Shown piece after piece: positions 1 to 9,647 of a stretch of 64,000 nucleotides of DNA. Location: NCBI RefSeq assembly GCF_009908295.1, contig NZ_JAAALO010000001.1, forward strand, positions 1,054,001 to 1,118,000, read 5' to 3'. The position numbers and the translations under genes are program-made. Origin of the DNA: Micromonospora rubida. Lineage in GTDB: Bacteria > Actinomycetota > Actinomycetes > Mycobacteriales > Micromonosporaceae. Under the pieces are notes generated by a model, which was not told the origin of the DNA, did no database searches, and saw nothing but the letters and a program-made list of their open reading frames with translations. How positions within the stretch are numbered: position 1 is the stretch's first letter; each line of letters opens with the position of its first letter.

Positions 1-254
1 GACCTGACGGCGGTGGCCTGACCGGCGGTGATGACGGACCGCCGCAGACACTTGCCCGGACGACGCGCGCTGGCAGGGCCGAACGCACGGCCACGGCGGC
101 ACCGCGCCCGGCGGTGGTGATCCGCCGCTGGCAACCCGCCCGCCCTGCGGGCGAGGCCAGCCCGTCCGGTCGACGGAACGCTCCCTGGCCCCCGGCTTCC
201 GGTGATCGAGTGGGCGACCTGTGGCCCGGTGCGGCAGTGCGGGATGCTGGTTCC

Positions 255-3200
255 GTGCAGATCACGATCCTCGGCCCGCTCGCCGTCGACGGCCGGCCGG
301 TCCGGGGCGACCGGCTCGCGACGGTGATCCGCGCCCTCGTCGACGCGCGCGGGCGGGCGGTCTCCACCCCGTTGCTCGTGGACGCCGTGTGGGGTGGCAC
401 GCCGCCCGACGACGCGGCCGGGGCCGTCCAGGCGCTCGTGTCCCGGGTGCGCCGGCTCGGGCTGCCGGTGGTCGCCGGCCCGGGGGGCTACCGCCTGCCC
501 GCCGAGGATGTCACCGTCGACGCGGTCGAGGCACGCGCGCTCGCCGAGCGGGCACGTGCCGAACTCCGCACCGGTGACATCCCGGCCGCGCGCAGCACGG
601 CCGACCAGGCACGGGCCCTGTTTCCCGAGGTCCCCGAGGTGGTCGACGCCGAGGAGGCGCGGCTGTTCGCGGACGTCACCGCACTGCGCGCAGAGGCGGC
701 CCTCGCCGGCGCCGGGCCGTTCAACGAGGCCGACCTGCGCCGACTCGTCGCGCGTACGCCCCCGGACGAGCCCTCGGCCGCCCTGCTCGTTCGCGTGCTC
801 GCCGCCCAGGGCCGGGACGCCGAGGCGCTGGAGGTGATCGAGGTGCTTCGCGCCGAACTGGCCGACCGGTACGGCACCGACCCGTCGTCCGTGATCACCC
901 AGGCCCATCTGGCGCTGCTGCGCGGCGAGCTCACCACCCCGGCTGTGGAGACGCAGCCCCGTGCCCGGCCGACGCGGATCGCCCTGCCCGCCGCGTGGCA
1001 CCGGCCCATGACCGCCCTCGTCGGCCGGGAACGGGACGTCGAGGGCGTGGGCGAGGCGCTCGTCGAGGCGGCAGTGGTGACGATCGTGGCGACCGGCGGC
1101 GCGGGCAAGACCCGCCTCGCCGCCGAGGTGGCCCGCCGCGCGGCGGCGGCCGGGCAGGCCGTACGCGTGATCGAACTCGCCGGCCTGCGCTCACCCGACG
1201 AGGTGCTGCCCACGGTGCTCGGGGCGCTCGGCGGAGCGGACACCTCGGCGACCGGCGGCAACCTGGGCCTCGAACGGCGGGTCCTCAGTCCGGCGGAGCG
1301 GTTACGCGCCGTGGCGCCCGACCTCGACGGGCTGCTCGTGCTGGACAACTGCGAGCACGTTCTCGACGCCGTGGCCACCGTCGTCGCGGACCTGGTCGCG
1401 GTGGCCTCGCCGGAGGTCACCGTGCTCGCCACGAGCCGGGCCCCGCTGGGTCTGGCCGGCGAGCTGGTCCACCGGCTGACCGTGTTGCCGGATGCCGATG
1501 CGCTGGCGCTGCTCGAATCCCGGGCGCGGGCCGGCGGCGCGGTGCCGACCTGGGACACCGTACGCGCGCTTGCGCTGTGCCACCGGCTCGACAGCCTGCC
1601 GCTGGCGCTCGAACTGGCCGCCGCGCGACTGCGGCACATGCCGATCGACGACGTGCTCGCCGGGCTGACCGACCGGTTCGCGCTGCTCGACGACGCGCTG
1701 CGCGGCCTGCCGGACCGGCACGCGAGCCTGTGGGCGATGGTCGACTGGAGCCGGGAACTGCTCGCGCCCGACGACCAGGAGTTGCTCCAGCGGGTCGCGG
1801 TCATCCCCGCGCCGTTCACCGCGGACCTCGCCGCCGCGGTGGCGCAGGCCCCCGACGTACGACGCGGCCTGGCGACGCTCGTCGAACAGTCCCTGCTGAC
1901 CCTGGTCGAGGGGGACGGCCCGCCCCGCTACCGGATGCTCGAAACCGTCCGGGAGTACGGCGAAGCGCGCCTCGGCGCCGCCGGCCACCGGGATCTGGCC
2001 ATGGCCGGCCTGGTCGGTTGGGCCCGCGAGCGGGCCGTCACGCTCGCCGGCCGGTTCATCGGCCCCGACCAGATCGAGGCGCTCACCCGCTGCGCCGCCG
2101 AGCAGGATAACCTGATCGCGGGACTGCGCTGGGCGCTCGGGCAGGACGACGAGCCGGCCACGGTCGACATCGCCACCGCGCTGGTGCACCTCTGGACGGT
2201 GCGCGGCCTGCACCTTGAGGTCACCGGTTGGGCGCTGGGCCTCCTGCACGTCGAGGACCCGCACCGGCGGCGGGCGTCGGCGATCCTGCGCGGGCGGGCC
2301 GCCGGCCGGCCCCTGCCCGACGCCGACCGGCTCGCCTGGCTCTGCCTGATGATCGGCGTCAACGCCGGCATCAGCGGCGAACCCCGGATCGCAGCGCTCG
2401 CCCGGCGGGCGTTACGGGCGCTCATCGCCGAGCGGCCCGCCGAGGTGTCGCCCCGGTGCACCGTGCTGGCGTCGGCGTTGCCCGCGTTCAGCGCGCCCGA
2501 CCTGGACGAGACCACGAGGGGCGCCGCCGAGATGATCGCGCACCCGGACCCGTACGTGCGGGGGCTCGGCCTGTTCGCCCGCGCCGCCATCCGGGAGAAC
2601 AGCGGCACGTTCGGGCCGTCGATCGCCGACGCCGAGCAGGCGTACCGGCACTTCGAGATCGCCGGTGACCACTGGGGCATGGCGATGGCGGCGGGCGCCA
2701 TCGGGCAGTTCTCCGTGCCCGGCGGGGACGCGCGTTCGGCCGAGTGGCTGGCGCGCAGCGTCCGCCACATGGATCTGGTCGGCGCCACGCAGGACGCCCG
2801 CTCGATCCGGGTACGGCTGGACATGCAACGTGCCCTGGCCGGTGACCCGGAGGCGGAGCGGCGGCTGGGCGAGAGGGCGACGGCGGGTCAGGCCGAGGAG
2901 TCGGAGATCGCGCAGGCGCGCCTCGGGTTGGCCCACCTCGCCTGGCAGCGCGAGCGGTACGACGAGGTACTCGCCCACGCCGACGAGGTGATCCGGTGCC
3001 TCGCCGGGTGGACCGGGCCGCCGCCGCAGCCGCGCGTCCTCCTCCGGGTCGCGGTGGCGGTCCTTCACCTGCGGGTGGCCGAGGCCCGGCGGGTGCCGGG
3101 AGGCGACGCCGACGCCCACGCCCACGCCGTCGCGTTGCTGAGGCTCGCCCGGGACGAGGCGCTGTCATCGAGGGACCTGCCGGTGATCGGGGCGTTGGTG

Positions 3201-3443
3201 GTGGGCGGTGCCGAACTCGCGGCGCACCGGGGCGACGTCGCGGCCGCCCGCGAACTGGCCGCGATCGGGACCCGGCTCGGCGCCGACGACCGGACCTTCT
3301 TCCCACCCGGAGGCGGCGAGCGGCTCAACGCCGCCCTCGGTGACGAGGAGCAGCGTGAGCCGTCGCTGGCCGCCTGGCGCGAGCGGCCGATCGCCGCGGC
3401 CACCGCCCGGATCCGCGAACTGATGGAAGACCTGCTCGCCTGA
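255..3443 (+). CDS. BTAD/NB-ARC transcriptional regulator (AfsR/SARP-like)
   Basis: Large pathway-type regulator of 1062 residues. I place the start at the GTG whose product begins VQITILGPLAVDG, the usual first strand of a BTAD regulator; an upstream in-frame start would add 47 low-complexity residues. Residues 1-90 form a winged-helix DNA-binding domain, about 95-240 the all-helical bacterial transcriptional activation domain (ends LADRYGTDPS), and about 270-600 an NB-ARC-type P-loop ATPase with Walker A (ATGGAGKTRL) and Walker B (GLLVLDNCEHV). The remaining 450 residues are helical, TPR-like repeats. In this family ATP binding and the repeats gate DNA binding. It converges on the drrAB-type exporter 1 bp away, so it need not regulate that operon; its target is unknown. 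Confidence 0.85.
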   Translation: MQITILGPLAVDGRPVRGDRLATVIRALVDARGRAVSTPLLVDAVWGGTPPDDAAGAVQALVSRVRRLGLPVVAGPGGYRLPAEDVTVDAVEARALAERARAELRTGDIPAARSTADQARALFPEVPEVVDAEEARLFADVTALRAEAALAGAGPFNEADLRRLVARTPPDEPSAALLVRVLAAQGRDAEALEVIEVLRAELADRYGTDPSSVITQAHLALLRGELTTPAVETQPRARPTRIALPAAWHRPMTALVGRERDVEGVGEALVEAAVVTIVATGGAGKTRLAAEVARRAAAAGQAVRVIELAGLRSPDEVLPTVLGALGGADTSATGGNLGLERRVLSPAERLRAVAPDLDGLLVLDNCEHVLDAVATVVADLVAVASPEVTVLATSRAPLGLAGELVHRLTVLPDADALALLESRARAGGAVPTWDTVRALALCHRLDSLPLALELAAARLRHMPIDDVLAGLTDRFALLDDALRGLPDRHASLWAMVDWSRELLAPDDQELLQRVAVIPAPFTADLAAAVAQAPDVRRGLATLVEQSLLTLVEGDGPPRYRMLETVREYGEARLGAAGHRDLAMAGLVGWARERAVTLAGRFIGPDQIEALTRCAAEQDNLIAGLRWALGQDDEPATVDIATALVHLWTVRGLHLEVTGWALGLLHVEDPHRRRASAILRGRAAGRPLPDADRLAWLCLMIGVNAGISGEPRIAALARRALRALIAERPAEVSPRCTVLASALPAFSAPDLDETTRGAAEMIAHPDPYVRGLGLFARAAIRENSGTFGPSIADAEQAYRHFEIAGDHWGMAMAAGAIGQFSVPGGDARSAEWLARSVRHMDLVGATQDARSIRVRLDMQRALAGDPEAERRLGERATAGQAEESEIAQARLGLAHLAWQRERYDEVLAHADEVIRCLAGWTGPPPQPRVLLRVAVAVLHLRVAEARRVPGGDADAHAHAVALLRLARDEALSSRDLPVIGALVVGGAELAAHRGDVAAARELAAIGTRLGADDRTFFPPGGGERLNAALGDEEQREPSLAAWRERPIAAATARIRELMEDLLA

Positions 3444-3444
3444 A

Positions 3445-4268
3445 TCAGATCTTCTTGCGGTACGCGCGCAGCGCCAGCGGCATGAACACCGCGACGAAGC
3501 CGGCACACCAGGCGAGCGTCCACCACACGTGCGAGCCGACCGGGGTGCCGAGGAACAGCCCGCGCACCGCCGCCACGAGGTGGGTCATCGGGTTGACGTC
3601 CACGAAGGTCTGCATCCAGCCCGGCAGGGTGTCGGCGCTGACGAACACGTTGGACGCGAAGCTCAGCGGCATGATCAGCGCGAACATCAGGCCCTGCACC
3701 GCGCCCGGGGTACGCACCTTCATCGCCACGAGGACCGGCAGCCAGCTCAGGCAGAGGGCGAACAGCACTGCGAGCAGGCAGCCGGCGATCGCCCGCAGCG
3801 GGTCGGAGTCGATTCGGAAACCGAGCACGTAGCCGCTCGCGAGGGTGGAGATCGTGACGATCACGTACCGTACGAAGTCACCCAGGACCGCGCCGACCAG
3901 TGGCGCGGAGCGGGGCACCGGCAACGACCGGAAGCGGTCGAAGATGCCCTTGGCGATGTCGGTGTTGAGGTTGACGCCGATCGCGATGGCGCCGGTGGCG
4001 ATGGTCTGCGCCAGGATCCCGGGCAACAGGAACTGCAGGTAGTCGTGGGTGGATCCGGCGACCGCGCCGCCGAAGATGTAGACGAAGATGACGAGGAAGA
4101 GCACCGGTTGCAGCGTGACGTCGATGAGCGCCTCGGGCGTACGCCAGGTCTTGATGAGGCTGCGCTTGGCGAGCGCCAACGAATGTCGGACGAGCCGGAA
4201 CGGTCGTGGTCTCGCCGTGACCGTCGAGAGCGGGCTGTTCGTCGCGGGCGGTGCCTCGACCAGGGTGC

Positions 4269-4272
<4 letters not shown>
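3445..4272 (-). CDS. ABC-2 type exporter permease (DrrB-like)
   Basis: Membrane subunit of an ABC exporter, 275 residues, with about six predicted transmembrane segments (for example VLFLVIFVYIFGGAV and the C-terminal FVAVFMPLALRAY). The central cytoplasmic stretch GIFDRFRSLPVPRSAPLVG is the hallmark of the DrrB/ABC-2 family. The ATG overlaps the stop of the ATPase gene (ATGA), so the two subunits are translationally coupled. In this family the pair extrudes hydrophobic drugs, antibiotics or lipids; the substrate here cannot be told. The gene ends 1 bp from the convergent BTAD regulator with no room for a separate terminator. Confidence 0.85.
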
Positions 4273-5249
<977 letters not shown>

Positions 5250-5331
5250 GTCGCACAGCGTGCGCGAGCCGCCTGACACGGCCCTGACACGCGACCGACA
5301 CGGCGCCGAGGGCGGGTTCGGGGCGCTCGGA

Positions 5332-5925
5332 TCAGCGCGCGGGTGCGTGGCCGGTGAGGTCGCTGTCTCGTGTCCGGCGACGGAGCAGATGCAGGGCCCG
5401 CTCCACGGCCTGCCCGACTTCGGCCGGGTCCACAGCGGTGACGATGACGCCGTAGATCATCCGATGGGCGAGCAGGACGTCGTCCACGGTGATGCGGTGG
5501 TCGACCAGCCCGGCCGCCTGCGCGCGCGGGAAGGTGTCCTGGATCAGGGACTGCAGACGCGTGCCGCCGGTGTACTCCGGCACGTTGCGCCGGGCGTCCA
5601 CCGCCATTTCCACGAACGCGGCGGACTCCACGGTCAGCTGGATCACGCGGTCCCAGAGCCGGCCGAACGCGCCCGCGTCGGGCTCGGCGGCGATCGCGTC
5701 GAGCTGCGCGAAGTTCTCCTCGAACACCGCGAACGCCAGATCGAGCCGGGTCGGGAAGTGCCGGTACAGCACACCCTGCCCGACCTCGGCGTCCTTGGCG
5801 ATCGCGCTGAGCGGCACGTGGTAGCCGCGCGCGGTGAACATCCGGCGCGCCGAGCGGAGGATGGCCAGCCGATTCTGCGAGGCCGCAGCCGGACCACGAT
5901 TGACGCGACCGCTGGTGGAGGGCAT
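5332..5925 (-). CDS. TetR-family transcriptional regulator
   Basis: Repressor of 197 residues. The N-terminal helix-turn-helix (residues about 15-62: RLAILRSARRMFTARGYHVP, then AIAKDAEVGQGVLYRHFPTR) is a textbook TetR_N domain; the C-terminal ligand-binding domain is family-variable. The gene is divergent from a KstD-like FAD dehydrogenase, and a perfect 12+12 bp inverted repeat (5936-5963) starts 11 bp from its ATG. The drrAB-type exporter follows on the same strand. The simplest model is autorepression plus control of the dehydrogenase and perhaps the exporter, relieved by a hydrophobic ligand; the ligand is unknown. Confidence 0.88.
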   Translation of the reverse strand: MPSTSGRVNRGPAAASQNRLAILRSARRMFTARGYHVPLSAIAKDAEVGQGVLYRHFPTRLDLAFAVFEENFAQLDAIAAEPDAGAFGRLWDRVIQLTVESAAFVEMAVDARRNVPEYTGGTRLQSLIQDTFPRAQAAGLVDHRITVDDVLLAHRMIYGVIVTAVDPAEVGQAVERALHLLRRRTRDSDLTGHAPAR

Positions 5926-5935
5926 GCTGCACTAT

Positions 5936-5963
5936 AACAACCGGACAGGCTTGTCCGGTTGTT
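5936..5963. promoter_or_regulatory. Probable TetR operator (perfect inverted repeat)
   Basis: Two 12-bp arms, AACAACCGGACA and TGTCCGGTTGTT, are perfect reverse complements around a 4-bp spacer (GGCT). The repeat sits in the 61-bp gap between the divergent start codons at 5925 and 5987, next to the TetR gene, which is where TetR operators normally lie. Binding here would cover both promoters. Confidence 0.75.
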
Positions 5964-5986
5964 GGGAAGCCACGGAAGGATCAGCC

Positions 5987-7648
5987 ATGACCGACACCAC
6001 CGCGCAGTCCGCCGGCACGTTCGACCACTCCTACGACGTCGTAGTCGTCGGCAGCGGCGGGGCCGGCTTCGCCACCGCCCTGGGCGCGATCGACGCGGGG
6101 CTGAGCGTGCTGATGATCGAGTCAAGCGGCAAGTGGGGCGGAAGCACAGCGATGTCCGGCGGCGGGATGTGGCTGCCGAACAACCCCCTGATGCGGCGCG
6201 CCGGTGTCGGCGACTCCCGCGAGGAGGCGCTCACCTACCTCGAGGCCACGGTCGGTGACGCCGGGCGCTCCACCTCGCGCGCGCACAAAGAGGCCTTCGT
6301 CGACGGCATCGAGGACTTCGTCGTCACCGCCGAGAAGTTCGGCTTGACCTTCGCCCGCTCCACCGACTACCCCGACTACTACCCGGAGCTGCCCGGCGGG
6401 AAGATCGGCCGCGCGATCGAGGTGAAACCACTCAACGCGAAGGTCATCGGCAAGTGGTGGGAGACCATCAGCGCGCCCGCCGGGATGCCGATCAAGACCG
6501 ACGACGTGTGGCTGCTCGGCCGCGCCTGGTCCACTCCCGCCGGGTTCGTCCGCGGCGCCCAGTTCGTGTTCCGTGCGCTCGGCGGCGTCGTCCGCGGCCA
6601 GCGCCTGGTCGGCATCGGCGCCGGACTGGCCAGCGCGTTCCTGCACGCGGCGGTGCTCAAGCACCGGATGCCGCTGTGGCTCAACGCCCCGCTGGAGGAA
6701 CTGCTGATCAGCGACGGCCGGGTCACCGGCGTGCGCATCACCCGCGACGGACAGCCACTGACGGTACGCGCCACGCGGGGCGTCATGCTTGCCGGCGGCG
6801 GCTTCGACCACAACACCGAGTGGCGGCGCAAGCACCACGGCATCGACGGCTCCCCGTCCGGCAACCCGGCCAACCTGGGCCGCCCCACCGAGCTGGCGCA
6901 GCAGGCGGGCGCCGCGGTCGAGCTGATGGACGACGCCTGGTGGGGTGCCTCCGTCGCCGCCACCGCCGGCCACGATCCGTCCTTCATCGTCGGCGAGCGC
7001 TCACTGCCGTACTCGATCATCGTGGACGCCCGCGGCGACCGGTTCGCCAACGAGTCGGAGTCCTACGTCGACCTCGGCCACCACATGCTCGAACACGACA
7101 AGGACGGCGCGTACTGGATGATCGCCGACGTCCGCCACGCCCGCCGCTACCTGCGTACCTTCGCGCTGGACCCGAAGAACAACAAGGCGATGCGCGCGGC
7201 CGGGATCATGGCCAAGGGCAGCACCCTCGCCGAACTCGCGGGCCGGATCGGTATTCAACCGGCGCGGCTCCAGGCCACCGTCGACCGGTTCAACGGCTTC
7301 GCCCGCTCCGGCGTCGACGGCGACTTCGGCCGCGGGAACTCGGCGTACGACCGCTACTACGGCGACCCGAGCGTGCACCCCAACGCCTGCCTCGGCCCGC
7401 TCGAGAAGGGCCCGTTCACCGCCTTCAAAGTCGTCATCGGTGACCTCGGCACCAAGGGCGGCGTGCTCACCGACCCCGATGGCCGGGCGCTACGCGAGGA
7501 CGGCACCGTGATCGAGGGCCTCTACGCCGCGGGCAACAACTCCGCCTCGGTGATGGGCCGCACCTACCCCGGCCCGGGATCCACGATCGGCCCCGCCGTG
7601 GTGTTCGGGATGCGCGCCGCCCGGCACATGGCCCGCCCCGACGCCTGA
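5987..7648 (+). CDS. FAD-dependent dehydrogenase, 3-ketosteroid-delta1-dehydrogenase-like
   Basis: Flavoprotein of 553 residues. The ATG is chosen because GAAGGA precedes it and the FAD Rossmann motif follows (YDVVVVGSGGAGFATALGA, residues about 14-32). It also has KWGGSTAMSGGGMWLP, the KstD/fumarate-reductase-like FAD contact, and a C-terminal GLYAAGNNSASVMGRTYPGPG typical of 3-ketosteroid-delta1-dehydrogenases. Family members introduce a C1-C2 double bond into 3-ketosteroid rings; related enzymes act on other cyclic ketones, so the exact substrate is inferred. It is divergent from the TetR gene with the shared operator between them. No other steroid-catabolism gene is in the window, which argues for a stand-alone detoxification or biotransformation role. 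Confidence 0.8.
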   Translation: MTDTTAQSAGTFDHSYDVVVVGSGGAGFATALGAIDAGLSVLMIESSGKWGGSTAMSGGGMWLPNNPLMRRAGVGDSREEALTYLEATVGDAGRSTSRAHKEAFVDGIEDFVVTAEKFGLTFARSTDYPDYYPELPGGKIGRAIEVKPLNAKVIGKWWETISAPAGMPIKTDDVWLLGRAWSTPAGFVRGAQFVFRALGGVVRGQRLVGIGAGLASAFLHAAVLKHRMPLWLNAPLEELLISDGRVTGVRITRDGQPLTVRATRGVMLAGGGFDHNTEWRRKHHGIDGSPSGNPANLGRPTELAQQAGAAVELMDDAWWGASVAATAGHDPSFIVGERSLPYSIIVDARGDRFANESESYVDLGHHMLEHDKDGAYWMIADVRHARRYLRTFALDPKNNKAMRAAGIMAKGSTLAELAGRIGIQPARLQATVDRFNGFARSGVDGDFGRGNSAYDRYYGDPSVHPNACLGPLEKGPFTAFKVVIGDLGTKGGVLTDPDGRALREDGTVIEGLYAAGNNSASVMGRTYPGPGSTIGPAVVFGMRAARHMARPDA

Positions 7649-7734
7649 CGGCAGCACCGCCGCGGACAGGTGGGACAGATCCAGAAATAGCCGTCGCGCG
7701 GTCGCCGGACAACCGGCGGCCGACGCGACGACTC

Positions 7735-9231
7735 TCACGCGTGCGGCCCGATCACGGGGACGGCGGGAACGCCACGCTCGGCCAGGGCCAGCAACGCATC
7801 GACGTCGAGATGCATCTCTGCCAGGTCCCCGAGCAGGTCCAGCCGAGCCTCGCGGGCAGCATCGAAGCTGACGCCCGACGGCGCGAACGAGCCGCCGCGA
7901 ACGCGCGCGGCGAGGTCGAGCACGGCCGTGCGCAGGGCGTCGGACTCCAGGCTGCCGTGCCACATCGTGCCCAGGACGTTGCCGTCCTGAGCCCCGCCCA
8001 GAAACTCGGCGGCGCCCGCGTCGCGGCTGATGCGCCCGTGATGGATCTCGTAGCCCGACGCGGGCGCGCCGAACGCCTCGCCCTGCGGGAGACGCAGCAC
8101 CTTCTGCGCCGCGAACGTCGTCTCGACCCGCAGGAGACCCAGCCCGGCCACGCTCGTCGGCTCCCCGGCCTCGACGCCGTCGGGATCGTGCACGTGGCGG
8201 CCGAGCATCTGGAACCCGCCGCAGACGCCGAACACCGCGCGTCCCGCCTCGGCGTGCCGGACGATCGCCCGGTCCAGCCCACGGGAGCGAAGCCAAGCGA
8301 GGTCGGAGATGGTGGCCCGGGTGCCGGGCAGGACGACGAGGTCGGCGTCGGCCACATCGTGCGGGTCGGCGGTGAAGACGACGTCCACACCGGGCTCGAG
8401 CCCCAGCGCGTCGACGTCGGTGAAGTTGCTGATGCGTGGCAGCCGCACGACGACCACCCGCAGGCCGCCCCCGGCACCGGCACGCCGGCCCTGCAGGTCG
8501 AGCGCGTCCTCGGAGTCCAGCCACACGTCGGAACTCCAGGGCAGGGTGCCCAGGACCGGACGCCCCGCAATCTCCTCCAGCCGCCGCAGCCCGGGCGCGA
8601 GCAGCGTGTCGTCGCCGCGAAACTTGTTGACGACGAAGCCGGCGACGAGCGCCTGGTCGGCCGGCTCGAGCAGCGCCACTGTGCCGTACAGCGCCGCGAA
8701 GACGCCACCGCGGTCGATGTCCCCGACGACCACCACCGGCATGTCCGCGTGTCGCGCGAGGCCCATGTTCACATAGTCACCGGCTCGCAGGTTGATCTCC
8801 GCCGGGCTGCCTGCCCCCTCGGCCACGACAAGGTCGTAGCGCGACGACAGGTCGTCGTAGGCGGCGTAGGCCGCCGCGGCCAGGTGGGTCCGGCCGCCGA
8901 CGAACTCCTTGCTGCTGATCTCACCCGCCGGTCTACCCATCACGACGACGTGACTGCGCCGCTCCCCGCCCGGCTTCAACAGCACGGGGTTCATGGCCGC
9001 CTCCGGCTCCGCACCCGCGGCCAGCGCCTGCACCCACTGCGCGCGGCCGATCTCCGTCCCGTCCGCGCACACCATCGAGTTGTTCGACATGTTCTGCGAC
9101 TTGAACGGGGCGACCTTGACTCCGCGCCGCGCGAACGCTCGACACAGCGCGGTCGTCACGAGGCTCTTGCCTGCGTCAGAAGCCGTGCCCGCCACCATCA
9201 GCCGGGCGGTACGGCGAGCCTGCGCGTCCAT
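7735..9231 (-). CDS. cobQ: Cobyric acid synthase
   Basis: ATP- and glutamine-dependent amidation of four carboxylates of adenosylcobyrinic acid a,c-diamide, giving cobyric acid in adenosylcobalamin synthesis. The 498-residue length is normal. The N-terminal half is the dethiobiotin-synthetase-like ATPase (MVAGTASDAGKSLVTTALCR, FKSQNMSNNS, VVAEGAGSPAEINL, VVVGDIDRGGVFA); the C-terminal half is a class I glutamine amidotransferase with the nucleophile Cys in VFGVCGGFQMLG and a His in the YEIHHGR segment. It stands alone here, with no other cob gene nearby, and I found no cobalamin riboswitch upstream of its start. Confidence 0.95.
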   Translation of the reverse strand: MDAQARRTARLMVAGTASDAGKSLVTTALCRAFARRGVKVAPFKSQNMSNNSMVCADGTEIGRAQWVQALAAGAEPEAAMNPVLLKPGGERRSHVVVMGRPAGEISSKEFVGGRTHLAAAAYAAYDDLSSRYDLVVAEGAGSPAEINLRAGDYVNMGLARHADMPVVVVGDIDRGGVFAALYGTVALLEPADQALVAGFVVNKFRGDDTLLAPGLRRLEEIAGRPVLGTLPWSSDVWLDSEDALDLQGRRAGAGGGLRVVVVRLPRISNFTDVDALGLEPGVDVVFTADPHDVADADLVVLPGTRATISDLAWLRSRGLDRAIVRHAEAGRAVFGVCGGFQMLGRHVHDPDGVEAGEPTSVAGLGLLRVETTFAAQKVLRLPQGEAFGAPASGYEIHHGRISRDAGAAEFLGGAQDGNVLGTMWHGSLESDALRTAVLDLAARVRGGSFAPSGVSFDAAREARLDLLGDLAEMHLDVDALLALAERGVPAVPVIGPHA

Positions 9232-9647
9232 CGTCCCAGTATCGCTTCTCGTCTGCCCGTCGGACCGGCGGGCCCGAACTCTCCGAGCCGGCCCTCGTTT
9301 CCTTCCCTGCCCGGGCCCCTGGGCGCGTCAGCGTGGAGTGCCGCGCTGGCGGCCTGGGCCGGGAACTCGCCCAGCCGGTCGCGGGCGAGGGCCGACGCCT
9401 GTCGCCGGAGTAGCCCTCGTTGACGCTGGACCGAAACGTGGGCGCATCCCCACCTTGAGCGCGACACAATCTTACGGTAGCCGGCTGAATGCATTCAGCT
9501 ACCTTTCAGGTTGCGCTGTTACCTTGCGCGGTCAACGGCCTCCATTGTGGATGTCGTCGATGTCGTTGCGGCGCAAGGGTTTGGCGTGGAAGTTCCATGC
9601 CGATCGGGCGCCTTGCGGTTGATGGCCTGTTGAGGGAGACGTTCGTG
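9232..9647. other. Intergenic region between divergent cobQ and spo0M-like genes
   Basis: This 416-bp gap must contain the promoters of both divergent genes. The only clear signal is a 16-bp perfect palindrome at 9484-9499. I looked for B12-box elements of a cobalamin riboswitch and saw none. A GAGGGAG ribosome-binding site at about 9632-9638 precedes the spo0M-like GTG. No protein-coding content with family resemblance was seen on either strand. Confidence 0.5.
9484..9499. repeat. 16-bp perfect palindrome, possible operator
   Basis: GCTGAATGCATTCAGC is identical to its reverse complement. It lies about 150 bp upstream of the spo0M-like start and 250 bp from the cobQ start. Such palindromes are often binding sites for dimeric regulators, but no regulator gene is adjacent, so the function is a guess. 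Confidence 0.4.

Noticed and set aside
1..21. Possible tail of an upstream plus-strand gene (DLTAVA then TGA)
   Set aside because: Seven codons are not enough to support a gene at the window edge.
7741..9423. 560-residue open frame antisense to cobQ
   Set aside because: Explained by cobQ codon structure on the minus strand; no recognisable domain.
9232..9480. Cobalamin riboswitch upstream of cobQ
   Set aside because: No B12-box or conserved paired elements could be found on the minus strand.
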